In this document: positions 45,701 through 57,087 of the stretch, piece by piece
Layout of the letters: each line of letters starts with the position of its first letter
Numbering within the stretch: position 1 is the stretch's first letter
Assembly: GCF_963576675.1 (NCBI RefSeq)
Contig: NC_088913.1
Location: forward strand, 22,084,001-22,148,000
DNA from: Euphorbia lathyris
Taxonomy: Eukaryota > Streptophyta > Magnoliopsida > Malpighiales > Euphorbiaceae
DNA: 64,000 bases
Direction: 5' to 3'
Notes under the pieces: model-generated
Database searches by the model: none
What the model was told of the DNA's origin: nothing
What the model saw: the letters and a program-made list of their open reading frames with translations, nothing else
Translations under genes and position numbers: made by a program

Positions 45701-47000
45701 TTTTTTCTTCTTCATTTAATTATATCAAATTGCTCATACATTGCCAACTTTTTCCTTCTTTTGGCCAATTTCAGCCAATTAATCCAATTTCAGTTCAGTT
45801 AAGCCAATTTACATGAGGTTAAATTAGGTGGAATTTGTATGAAACTACCTTTAAACATATTTAAATATACTTTTAATGATAAGAGAATATAAAATGCAAC
45901 CCACTCTATTACATTAAAATGTCATAAGTGAAATATTAACTCCGAGATAGTCATACATTTTGGGTACACATAATATTTTGAAATTTTAACTCCATGCTTT
46001 CCATGCTTTTTAGATATACATAATATTATATGTGATTTAAATTGGGTGATATCCAACCAAAACCAATAAAAAAATAAACAATATATATAATGTGAAAGTG
46101 ATTGAAAGTGTATAAAAGTGACTTAAAGTATATGCAAGTGAGAGCAAGTATATGAAATTGGTTGAATTTTGTTAAAACTATTATGAAACATTAACTCTAA
46201 TGTTTCATAATATAGTATTTGAGTAATTAAAATTACTTTTTGGATTCACACTATATTCTAAAATATTAACTTCAAGGTTATTATAAGTGATTAGATTCGG
46301 CTGAAACCAAACAAAAGCTAATAAAACATAAACAATATATATCATGTGAAAGTGTATAAAAGTAACTGAAAGTATATACAAGCGACTGAATTTTGCTAAA
46401 AGTATTCTTAAATATCAAATTGAATATTTCATAAAATTACATTTGGGTGACTGTTATATTCAATTAGTCGTCTTCAATTCACTTATAAATTTTTTCTTTT
46501 TGTGAAATTTTGTTGTGATTAAATCTGAAACATGAAAAACTCAACTTTATTCATTCTGCGAAATGCCTAAACAGTTGGGCCTTTCATTTTAATTCTTTTA
46601 CGGGCCTGAAACATTAAGGTGTACCCATTGGGCTTAAGGACTATATTTACTAGTCGAAAACCCGTACGATGACCGGGGTATGAAACTTTTATATAATTTA
46701 GATAAATAAATAAATTGATATATTTACTTTTAAATAATTTTATATCATGCTATGAAAAAAATTTATATTATGTATATTTGAAATTAATATATATTTTTTA
46801 ATGATAATTCAAATTAAATTAATTTTAAAAATAATTGTCTACTTTTTTTTTATAGAATTTTAACTAAAGATTAATGATTTATTTATTTTTACAAAATTCA
46901 ATGATTTGTACTTTTTAGGAATTTTAATACATTTTCATATTCCAAATATTCTGTGGAACAATAATAATAAAATAGCAGATTAATTAAGAAATATATTAGA
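45700..47000. other. AT-rich region with degenerate repeats
   Basis: A block of about 255 bp is repeated loosely (about 45960-46200 and 46210-46440), marked by AACAATATATATMATGTGAAAGTG and following GTGAAAGTG-like words. At 46653-46680 an ACCCGTACGATGACCGGGGT motif resembles sequence near some plant Helitron ends, but no other Helitron feature was found. Confidence 0.35.
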
Positions 47001-47019
47001 ATATAATAAAAAACCAAAA

Positions 47020-47165
47020 ATTGAATTAAACTATAATTAAAATTAAATATTATATTTACGATACAAAAGAATTACAATATAGGTTAAACAAAAATTGAAT
47101 TAAACTACAATTAAAATTAAATATTATATCTACGACACAAAAGAATTACAATCTATGTTAAAATG
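47020..47165. repeat. Tandem duplication, about 77-bp unit
   Basis: ACTATAATTAAAATTAAATA and what follows is repeated once as ACTACAATTAAAATTAAATA, each followed by TTACGAtACAAAAGAATTAC or a near copy. Confidence 0.65.
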
Positions 47166-47169
47166 GAAG

Positions 47170-48500
47170 CAACATCAATATATTATTCTATAAACTATTA
47201 CAATCAATACTTTTCTAATGTTGCATATGAAGAAACTTTATCAATTCAATATGTTACATATAAAAAAATAAAATTCGTAAGAATTAGTCACAAATTCATC
47301 TTGATGATAATTATTTTGGTTGATGGAATTTCATGATCATTAAGTATTCGAATTCAATTATTCATTCTGCTACAATAGCCCAATATATCAGTTTAAGATG
47401 ATGATTTCTCCTATTTTCATCCCGTAATATCTCATCAAGACATTCGATCAATTTGTTCTTCATTCTTTCACTATATAGAATATCAGCCATACTCGCAGAT
47501 ATCACTTATTTGACTTCATTAATATTTTCTAATAATTATATATTCTTGAATTTTATAAGTAAGAAAAACAAACAAAAATATTGAAAAAAAAATGAAGGGA
47601 CGAAAAATATAATTAGGAGAGAACCATCTTCCTCTTGGGTTTTTTTTTTTTTGAAATAAGAGAGAATGTCGAGACATAAGCGTATAAAGAGGAGAGTGAA
47701 AATATTTTTTGTCCATTAATTAAACATTTTATTTTTTTCTTAATGAAGTATTAAGTCCATAAATTAATTTTAGTTAAATAGAATTAAATCGCAATTGTAA
47801 TCGCTCAGTACAAAAAAAAAACGTTTTATAATTAATATGTGAAATTAATTATATTAATTAGAATCATTATGCTCAACATTTGAGGATTTGAAGAGGTTCA
47901 AATAATAATATTTTCTTAATTTAAATTTTGTCAATAATTTGTCCTATGATCATATTTCATTTTCATCTGTTAAAAACTCTTGAAATACTAACAATTTTGT
48001 ACGAACCATAATATAATAGTTAAAAATTATATAAGCCAATGTTGCAAAAGCAATTATCTCAATATCCATAATTAATGTACATTTTTAGGATTTTGAGCAT
48101 CAAAATTTATTTTTATTTACCTTGATTTTGAATTCGTATCTAGCATAATCCACATTCTTCAAGAATAAACACCTTATCAAGCGTATTAGACGCTTACAAT
48201 CTCATTGTCTAGAAAATTGGGAAAAAGTAACTTCTTGATAATAATAATAATAATATAACATAATTTATATTGAAATAAACTTCATTATAAGTATAATATT
48301 CCAATATCTCTTTAATATTTTATTTAATATGTCTCAAACTTCAATGAATAACTATCGTGTGAAACTTTATATCTATTTGTACCAAAATGCATAAAAATAA
48401 AAAATACAATCCATATCAATTAGCTAAACTCAAACTAAAAAAATGAGTGGATTTCAACATGTTCCGAATTAGAAAAATTAATCTAACTTCAATTAAAACT
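47170..48500. other. AT-rich region, no gene seen
   Basis: There is no supported coding sequence, only simple AT-rich sequence. Confidence 0.4.
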
Positions 48501-49395
48501 AAAAATTGAGTTCATAAAAAGCCGAAAATCTAAATTTTAGTTAGAGTTAACAATCAAAACGATAACACCTAGGAACATATACTAAAAAAGAATACAAATA
48601 TACAAAATCTTTATTTTAGTCATTTTCAAAAATAAATAAATAAAAAAGAAAACATGGATAAGGTAGCGAGAGGTATGGAATCTGGATAACGACAGAAATG
48701 GAATTTCATCTCTGAAAGATGAAACTATAACCACAATTGTTTAATAAAAATAAAACAACAACACAATTGAGAAAACCAAAAATTGAGTTTATATAAAGCC
48801 GAAAATCTAAATTTTAGTTAAGAGTTAGCAATCGAAACGATAACACCTAACAACATATACTAAAAAAGAATACAAGTTTACAAAATCTTTATTTTTGTCA
48901 TTTTGAAAAAAGAGACAAATAAAAAAGAAAACATGGATAAGGTAGCGAGAGGTATGGAACCTGGGTAATGACAGAAATGGAATTTCATCTCTAAAAAATG
49001 AAACTATAACAACTATTGTTTAATAAAAAGAAAACAACAACACAATTGAGAACAAAAATAACTACAACATATGAAAAAAATCGAATAATTACCTTGAGAA
49101 ACATAAGAATTTCTTGTAATTTTTGACACTTTTGTGTTTTCCGGTTTTAGTTGTTCATGCATCTTCTATTTCTGTCGGATTTCTTCAATTGAAGCTATCA
49201 GTTTGGAAAAAAAAGACAAATAAAAAAGAAAACATGGATAAGATAGCGAGAGGTATAGAACATGGGTAACAACAGAAATGAATCTGAAAGATGAAACTAT
49301 AACAACTATTGTTTAATAAAAATAAAACAACAACATAATTGAGAACAAAATAACTACAACATATGAAAAAAAATCGAATATTTACCTTCAGAAAT
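48501..49395. repeat. Tandem repeat, about 277-bp period, two full copies and one partial
   Basis: Copy 1 starts at 48501 and copy 2 at 48778, both with GCCGAAAATCTAAATTTTAG and AACATGGATAAGGTAGCGAG. A partial third (49204-49395) starts within the AAGACAAATAAAAAAGAAAA segment. A spacer of about 130 bp precedes the third. No ORF. Confidence 0.75.
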
Positions 49396-49749
49396 ATAAT
49401 ACTATCTATCGTGACCAATGAATATAATTGTGAATACTATCTATCATGTTTTATATAGAAGTTTATTTGTGACTTTTGGATTTCCTTTGCTTTGTGTTTT
49501 TTCATCTTCCCGTAACTCTTGCTTTCTTTTATTATTTTAATTAATAGGCTAGTAATTATTTAATATATGATAAATATAAATTTGTTATTTTTAATTAATT
49601 AAATATTTATTTTTAATTGATTAAATATTTTTAATCTGATTTTTTTACTACGTTGACAACTCATCAAAAAGACCTCTAAAACACTTCTTCTCATTTCTCT
49701 CTGCTTCCGTAAAATTAATATATACATTTATTATTGCGCAAAACTGATT

Positions 49750-50150
49750 TTATTACACCAATGATACATGAACTTTACCTTAATTTACTTTTTGGCATAT
49801 AAAATTCGTTTTGTCTCAAAAATATAACTCACGTAAAGGTATGTAAAAAATTTAGTACATTTGACCAGTCAATATGAATTTGACCATTTTGAATTAAAAA
49901 TTGAGACATTCCATACACTCAATTAACATAAAAAAAAGCATAATCACTCTTATAAATTGTAATTTAATATTAATTGAGCGTATAGAGGGTTCCAATTTTT
50001 AATGGTCAAACTCGTATTGACCGGTCATTGATCGACCAAATGTACTAAATTATCCACTCACCTTTACTTGAGATGTATTTTTGGGACAAAATGAAATCTA
50101 AGTACCAAAGTGTGAATTATGGTAAAATTCAGATACCATTGATGTAATTT
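49750..50150. mobile_element. Foldback MITE
   Basis: ATTACACCAATGATACATGA at the left and the reverse complement of the right end, ATTACATCAATGGTATCTGA, start arms of about 90 bp (through TTTTGTCTCAAAAATA / TTTTGTCCCAAAAATA). The inner TTGACCAGTCAAT.. and ..TTGACCGGTCATTG are also complementary. A third, extra right arm follows at 50161-50310. Confidence 0.65.
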
Positions 50151-50401
50151 ATTCATAAACTTACGTTGACTGGTCATTTATCAGTAAAATATGATAAATT
50201 TTTCAGTCATTCTTACTTTAGGTATATTTTTTGGACAAAATGAAATCTAGGTACTAAAGTGTGAACTATGGTAAAATTCAGAAACCATTAGTATGATTTA
50301 CTCGTTTGGGATGTAATTATCAATTAAATTATTTATGTACTTATTTACTTTTGATACTCAATTAATGATTTTTGCTTAGTTTAATTGATTTCGCTAGTTT
50401 A

Positions 50402-50702
50402 CACTACAAAAAACAGAGCCTTTACCGACGGAATTTATCTTCTATAGCAACAGTTTTTTCAGTCACTATAGAGTTTAGCGACGGTTTTCAAAACCGTCGC
50501 AGAACCACTGCTACAACAGGCGTTGCTACGCTAGCGACGGTTTTTGTGAGGCGTCGGGGTAAGCTTCTATAGGAACGGTCAGGTTATGGCGGTTTTGCAA
50601 CGGTTTTCAGAAGATTTTGCGACGGTTTTCAGACGGTTTTGCGACGGTTTTGAATTTTTACCGTCTTGTTTTGCACGTTTTACCGACGGTTTTACAACTG
50701 GA
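50402..50702. mobile_element. CACTA (En/Spm) terminus with subterminal repeats
   Basis: It begins CACTACAAAAAACAGAG, the classical CACTA terminal sequence. About 270 bp of subterminal GCGACGGTTTT repeats follow, in both orientations, including ACGGTTTTCAAAACCGTCGC. The opposite terminus (TTTTTTGTAGTG) and transposase genes are absent, so this is an end fragment. Confidence 0.8.
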
Positions 50703-50717
50703 GACTTTGTTATGTTT

Positions 50718-50745
50718 TTTTTTTTTTTTTTTTTTTGAAGAAAGT
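50718..50745 (-). mobile_element. Minute poly(A)-only retroposon insertion
   Basis: A 28-nt insert, a T run plus GAAGAAAGT, is flanked by an exact 15-bp direct repeat, GACTTTGTTATGTTT (50703-50717 and 50746-50760). The layout equals an L1-type insertion truncated to little more than its tail, read on the minus strand. Slippage or local duplication is the alternative. Confidence 0.5.
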
Positions 50746-50760
50746 GACTTTGTTATGTTT

Positions 50761-51205
50761 AATTTAAATAATACCAACTTTTGTGAAACACAATGATTTG
50801 AAGTGAATTTAAAGATATAAATTAATATTAGTTACATGTTCTCTTCACTAACAAAGATTAAAATCATTTCCTGTTGAAGGTTTAGACTTGAAGACACTCC
50901 ATGTATTCTCATCTTAATTAATTAATAAACTCATAATCCCAATCATTAATACTAACCTCCCCCAAAAAACATGTGAATTGATAGCAAATTATTTATTGGT
51001 AGCTTAATATATATATAAAAAATTAATGGTAGTTTCAAAATCATATTTATTTATATCATATATTTGCTACTAACTTAACAGTGGGTTTAAGGTATTTTTG
51101 GAATGTAATTAGGTCCGAATTTCTTAATACCATATATAGCATAATCATACGGTTCAATGTAAAACCTTCCCATAATATTTTCTTAGTAAATAAAGTTTAG
51201 GTAAA
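50761..51205. other. AT-rich spacer
   Basis: No gene or repeat was recognised. Confidence 0.4.
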
Positions 51206-51208
51206 AGT

Positions 51209-51600
51209 AGATTTTTTTTTTTAAAATAACGCGAAGTTTTATTAATTTAAATAAGATGAAAGAATATTACTAAGAAATGGTGGTGGATATGCCCATTCAC
51301 CATGAACAGACACAAAATTGACTGTTTTTGTTAGAGTATGACAATCAAATTCACTGAACGCTTAATAAAGAAGATAAAGCATAACTCTAAATCTCGTAAT
51401 AAATGGATAAATCAGAAATAATGTCAACTAAATACGAATGACCTTCTAAACCCATTTGAATTGCTTTGACTATGACAAGACAATCCGACTAAATTTGAAT
51501 TTTCTCATTGGGACGATGTATCTTAATCCAGCTTAAAGCTTCTTTAATAGCCATGGCCTCATCTAGCTTTTCATCTTAGCTAGAATGCATTCTCTAGAGT
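51209..51600 (-). pseudogene. LINE RNase H tail with poly(A)
   Basis: Minus-strand reading from about 51580: EAMAIKEALSWIK, then an RNase H catalytic strand with a stop (IQI*SDCLVIVKAIQ). Later sequence is decayed. It ends in a T run on the plus strand (about 51210-51222), i.e. a poly(A) tail. It resembles the LINE tail at 1785-2202 closely in layout. Confidence 0.6.
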
Positions 51601-51970
51601 GATTACTTGATAATGACATAGATGTAAAAAGAACTTTTGATGCAAAAAATTGAAAAGAAAAGAAGAAATTTGTCAAAGGACATGACAAAGTCAAACTTGT
51701 CAGATGATAAGATTTATATCCGTGGAACATCAATAGAGATGAAAGAACTACAAATTCCCTTTTTAATCAACATTGTTTAACTCATCTTCTACTCTATTGG
51801 GCATTCCTCTGTTTTTCTCTAATCTTCATGCTCATGCTGCTTCTTAGAGCTTTCATACGACTAAGACATAAATAACCAGTCATAATTTTTATAACTAAAA
51901 AAATATAAAAAAGGTTCTCTTTTCTTTCTAAACGGTATCCAACAATTCTCGAACTGAGAAATCGGATAAA
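51601..51970. other. Spacer, nothing recognised
   Basis: There is no coding frame or paired repeat. The stretch ends at the TSD of the adjacent gypsy element. Confidence 0.4.
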
Positions 51971-51975
51971 TTATA

Positions 51976-52484
51976 TGATACAGATTGAAAGCGATAAATG
52001 AAGGCTTTAATCGTAAACCAACAAAGATGTTCTTCTCTAGCTAAACTAGAAGGAGTGAATCCCAATAAACAAGGTAATAACTTTAAACTCTCAAAGAGAA
52101 TGAATTTGATTGATAAAAGTTGCCGTCATTCTTACAAAATGAGGATTTAAATACTTCCCCTTAATGGTAACAAAAGACTAGGATTACCCCTACTAGGGTT
52201 ACAATAAGGCGATCCCTAAAAGGGTAAAATAGGTGATACGCCCCGACAACAGTACATTGGTACAGGTACGGATTGTCAGGGTTGTTGGTGAATTACTTTG
52301 GGCAGAAGTAAGCCTAGAGATCCGCCTAGGGTAGATGTTGATACGCCTCCTTGCGTACGCCTAGATTCGCCCAGCTTGCTTGTCTTGGGGATCCGCCCTC
52401 CTAGGTATAACCTCCGTGGGTCTGATATCTGGGGATTCGCCCGAACGCCTGAGATCAGTGATCTCAGTTAGGATGTCCGCATCA
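51976..52484 (-). repeat. 3' LTR of the young gypsy element
   Basis: It is 509 bp. Codons for the pol C-terminus occupy 52484-52361. The preceding PPT reads AAAGAAGGAGAGAA on the minus strand. Confidence 0.92.
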
Positions 52485-55378
52485 TTCTCTCCTTCTTTAG
52501 AAGAACTCGGCACCGATTCGCCCTGTTTGAACTCCAAAGGACCATCCGGCTTCCATGGGCTAAGGTCACGGATGTTGAATGCTGGTGAGATTTTACCAAG
52601 CCAGTTCGGCAATGCTATATGATAGGCATTGGCGTTGACCTTCTTGGTGATCTTATATGGCCCGTATTTCCTAGGCCGAAGCTTGCTACTTGCGGCGTTG
52701 GCGAGTCTCTCTTTGCCCAAGTATACCATAACCTCATCCCCGACTTCAAACTGTAGGTCCATGCGGTGCTCATCCGCCTTAGCCTTTAATTTCTGATTTC
52801 TCTGCTCAAGAGTCTCTCTCACCTCTTGGTGCATCTGTACATAATCCTTGGCCAGCTGGTTAGCAGTCACGTTTCCTTTAGGGAGATGGGCTATATCAAG
52901 GACGTGATTCGGGGTCTTTGTGTATACCACCTCAAATGGAGATCTCCCGGTGCCCGAATGTACAGAGCCGTTGTAGGCGAACTCGGCTTGGGCTAGAACC
53001 ACATCCCACATCCTGGGCTTATCCTTACACTTGATGCGCAATAAGTTTCCCAAGGTTCTATTGACCACTTCTGTCTGTCCGTCTGTTTGAGGGTGGGCGG
53101 TGGTACTAAACTTCAGAGACGTATCGAACAAAGCCCACAATGTCCGCCAGAAGTGACTGAGGAACTTCGTATCACGATCCGAGACAATGCTCTTAGGTAC
53201 GCCATGTAGCCTGGCAATTTCTTTGAAGAATAGCTTAGCAGTCGTTGAGGCATCATTAGTCTTGCGACATGGTATGAAGTGAGCCATCTTTGAAAACCGA
53301 TCAACCACGACAAAGATGGAATCCATGCCCCTCTGAGTTCTGGGTAATCCTAGGACAAAGTCCATGGACAGATCCTCCCATATGGTCTTTGGCACAAGCA
53401 AAGGTAATTGCAAGCCCGTATTTGTAGTGCGTCCCTTAGCGGTCTGGCAAACATAGCATCGTTCTACTAAGTAGGCAACATCTCTCCTCATCTTAGGCCA
53501 GAAATAGCGGGAACTCACTGCTTCATATGTCTTATCTCGCCCAAAATGCCCTCCCAGGGATCCGCCATATAGATCTCGAACAACCTTCTCGCGAATGGAA
53601 GTGCAAGGTAGGCAAAGTTGGTTGCCCCTCATGAGATACTCATCCATCAGGTGATACGCTCCATCTCCATGCTGGTTTTTACACTTTTCCCAGATACTAC
53701 CAAAATCAGGATCCGCCACATATTCTCCTCGGATGTGTTCAAAACAATCGGTCTCCAGGTTAACTGTCTTGATTAGTGACACCCTTCGACTTAAGGCGTC
53801 CGCCACCTTGTTCTGTTTTCCAGCCTTGTGGATAAGCTTATAGGGGAACTTATCTATGAAGGCGGACCACCGGGCATGTATGGAGCTTCGAAGTTGCTTC
53901 TGACTCCCCAGGTATTCGAGAGCTTGATGGTCCGTGTAGAGGATGAATTCTTTTCCCACCAAGTAATGTTCCCATACTTTCAATGCCCTCACTACAGCAT
54001 AAAACTCTTGATCATACGTGGCCCACTTTGGCCGTGCCTCACAAAGCTTCTCACTGAAATAGGCAATGGGCCTCTTTTCTTGCATCAAGACTCCACCAAT
54101 CCCAACTCCACTGGCATCACACTCAACTTCAAACAATTTATCAAAATCGGGATACGCCAGCACTGGCGCTATACTCAGCTTTTCCTTGATCAAGGCGAAG
54201 CTCTCTTATTGGGCGTCCGCCCACTCAAACCCCCTTCCCTTCTTCAAACATTCCGTCAACGGGGCCACTATGGAACTGAAGTTCTTAATGAATCGGCGAT
54301 AAAACGTTGCTAGCCCATGAAAACTCCTGATATCCCCCACGTTCCTCGGAGTGGGCCATTCTCAGATGGCTCTTACCTTCTCCCCATCAACTCGGATTCC
54401 ATTCGCACTGACCACGAATCCAAGGAAAACCAGGCTCTCCATGACAAAGTCACACTTCTTGGTGTTGGCGTATAGCTGGTGTTTCCTTAACAGGTCAAAT
54501 ACTGTCCGCAAGTGCTCCTGATGTTCCGCCAAGGTCGGGCTATGAATCAGAATGTCATCAAAATACACGACTACGAATTTCCCAATCACCGGGCGAAGCA
54601 CCTGATTCATCAGCCTCATAAAAGTACTGGGGGCGTTGGTCATCCCAAATGGCATAACTAACCATTCATACAATCCATCTCTCGTCTTGAAGGCGGTCTT
54701 CCACTCATCCCCAGATCAGATTCGTATCTGGTGATAACCACTCCTGAGATCAATCTTGGAGAAGACTCGAGATCCGCCAAGTTGGTCCAGCATGTCATCC
54801 AACCTTGGAATCGGGAACTTGTACTTGATGGTGATCTTGTTAATGGCCCTACTGTCAACACACATCCGCCAAGACCCATCCTTCTTCGGTGTAAGTAAAG
54901 CTGGAACGGCGCAATGACTCATACTCTCCCTAACGTATCCCATCTCGATGAGTTCCTCCATTTTCTGTCTCATGATGTCATTCTCCTTTGGGCTCATTCG
55001 ATAATGTGGGAGGCTTGGTAAACTAGCCCCAGGCACAAGATCGATATGATGTTGGATGTCCCTCAAAGGTGGTAACCCACTTGGCAGTTCGTTGGGGAAC
55101 AGATCCTGATATTCGCCAAGTAGGCGGGTCACTTCGTTCGGCATCTCCCTTTCGTCCCTTTGGGCGGATTCGTGATTCACCTTAACCATTACCACATACA
55201 CCATTTGGCTCTCTTCACATTCGCTGACAAACGATTTGTGTGTAGGACAGACTACCAAAGTAGACTTCTCGTCGGCCTTTGGCTCTCTCATCATTGGCGT
55301 AAGGACGAACTTCACCCCATTCTTCACAAATCTGTAAGTGTTCTCTCTTCCTGCATGGATGGCATCGTTATCAAACTG
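52361..55378 (-). pseudogene. pol: RT - RNase H - integrase of the young gypsy element, running into the 3' LTR
   Basis: It is in the same frame as gag. RT has [33 protein letters not shown] and [11 protein letters not shown]. RNase H follows with [13 protein letters not shown] and [11 protein letters not shown]. Integrase has [16 protein letters not shown] and DDE in [15 protein letters not shown] and DGQTEVVN, then [11 protein letters not shown] and [12 protein letters not shown]. In-frame stops: TGA 54718-54716, TGA 54364-54362, TAA about 54208-54206. The frame then passes the PPT (52498-52485) and reads about 40 codons into the LTR before its stop at 52361. Four sequence domains are complete apart from these stops. 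Confidence 0.9.
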
Positions 55379-57040
55379 CTAGGGTCGGCCCAATAATAGG
55401 TGGCAGGCATCCATATCGACCACATCACAACAGACTTCATCACTGTAATCACCAATCATAATAGGTACCCTGCATCTCTGGGTCACCCTAAGCTCACCCA
55501 CGTTTTTGATCCAACCCACTCTATAAGGGTCGGGATGCGCCTCCGCCAACAACCCAAACTTCTGAACGGCGCTGCTGCTCACAATGTTCTCTTGGCTCCC
55601 ACTATCTATTATCACATTGCATCGCCCACCTTTCACAAGACAGCGGGTCCTGAATAGGCGGTGCCTCTGATCTCCCTCTACCCGGCTGGAGACTAACAAA
55701 CGCCGTACCACATGAATGGCGTATCTTTCTTCATCCGCCTCATCATCATCTTCTCCTAAGGGTTCGCAAAATACTTCATCCCCTTCGTTATAGTCATCCT
55801 CATACCTCTCCACCATGTTGGCGCTCTTCCTCCTAGGACATTCGTTGGATCTATGGCCTGGCTCATTGCACCGAAAACATTTGAAAGGTGCTGGCCTCGC
55901 ATACGGATTATTGCTCTTAGGTGGTATAGGTGCTTTCTTGTATGGCCTAGTATCTCCAACAGATCCCCTTCCCACACTATTAACCTTGGCCCCACTGGCA
56001 CTCGCCACCTGCTTGCCTTTGTCGTAAGACTTCACGTTATCTCTTCCTCCAGACGTATACATAGTAGTGGCGGATCTTGGATCTCCCGGTCAGTTGGGAT
56101 TCAGCCTTGAGGCTAAATTCCTAGGATCTTGGACTCGAACCACCATCTGTGTGCCAATACGATCCTGGATGTTGTATCTCAACCCTTCTAGATACCTAGA
56201 GGTCTTTTGGCTTTCAGTTTCAGACAAGTTGGCTCTCGCCGAAAGCCTTAAGAACTCAGAAGTATACTCATGGACACGTCGGGTCCCTTGAGAGCATCCC
56301 CTGTAGGAACTGTAAATATACTGCTCATAATCCGGTGGTAAGAACCGCTCCCTCAACATCGCCTTCATCCGTAGCCAAGATCGAATCGGATCTCTACCCC
56401 CTCTTCTTCTCTCTTCCCTCATCTGATCCCACCAAACTGATGCGCCACCCTTCAGGCGATACGCCACCAGCCTTACTTTCCTCTCATCAGGAATCCCAAC
56501 ATACTCAAAGAAACGTTCAACTTCCGATAACCAGTCTAAGAACCCCTCTATATCCAGTTCGCCTCCAAAAGACGGTAAGTCTATTTTTAGCTTAAAGGCA
56601 TCATCTCTATCAAAGTTCCCTAGACCTGGGTATCCCCTAGCAACCTCCACATGTCGGTTGTCAACAGGCCCAACATCCCTCATAGTTCTAACGGTATCAT
56701 CATTTCCGATACCCTCAAAGTCATCACTATCACTATCAGCGTTATGCACAATGACAAAGTTGGGTCTTCTTACCTCAGGATCCCTAGGACCCATTTGTGG
56801 AAGCGGTTGTTCAAGGGCTCCTTCCTTCCTCTGGGTCGATCCTCCCGCGGTTGGTCGGATTAGCGCCAGAACCTCCAGCTTGAATTTTTCTAAGGAGGTG
56901 GTTAGCTCCAGGAACCGTTGATCGGTTTGCCTCTGCCGTTCATGGCTGGCTTGGATCTGCTCCGTGAGGTGCTCCCTCAGCTCCTCATACCTCCGGTCGC
57001 TGGTTTCCATGGAATCTTGCGGTTGTCGGGGTTGAACCAT
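55379..57040 (-). pseudogene. gag: gag-protease of the young gypsy element
   Basis: ATG 57040 (MVQPRQPQDSMETSD) starts an N-terminal coiled-coil, then a Retrotrans_gag domain (KIDLPSFGGELDIEGFLDWL, RLKGGASVWWDQM). TGA at 56092-56090 interrupts. The same frame continues with a Gly/Lys-rich linker, the CCHC knuckle CFRCNEPGHRSNEC and an acidic stretch. The aspartic protease has IIDSGSQENIV, with the closing LLLGRP just before TAG 55381-55379. In related proteins this motif is followed by Trp, so TAG probably replaced TGG. No frameshift is seen, unlike the other two LTR elements. Confidence 0.88.
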
Positions 57041-57072
57041 TGCCAAAAGAAGTTTCGGGTCAGGAAACGATC

Positions 57073-57085
57073 GGCTCTGATACCA
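57073..57085 (-). other. Primer binding site, Met-tRNA type
   Basis: The minus strand reads TGGTATCAGAGCC two to three bases after the LTR, an exact match to the standard initiator-Met tRNA PBS. Confidence 0.9.
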
Positions 57086-57087
57086 AC

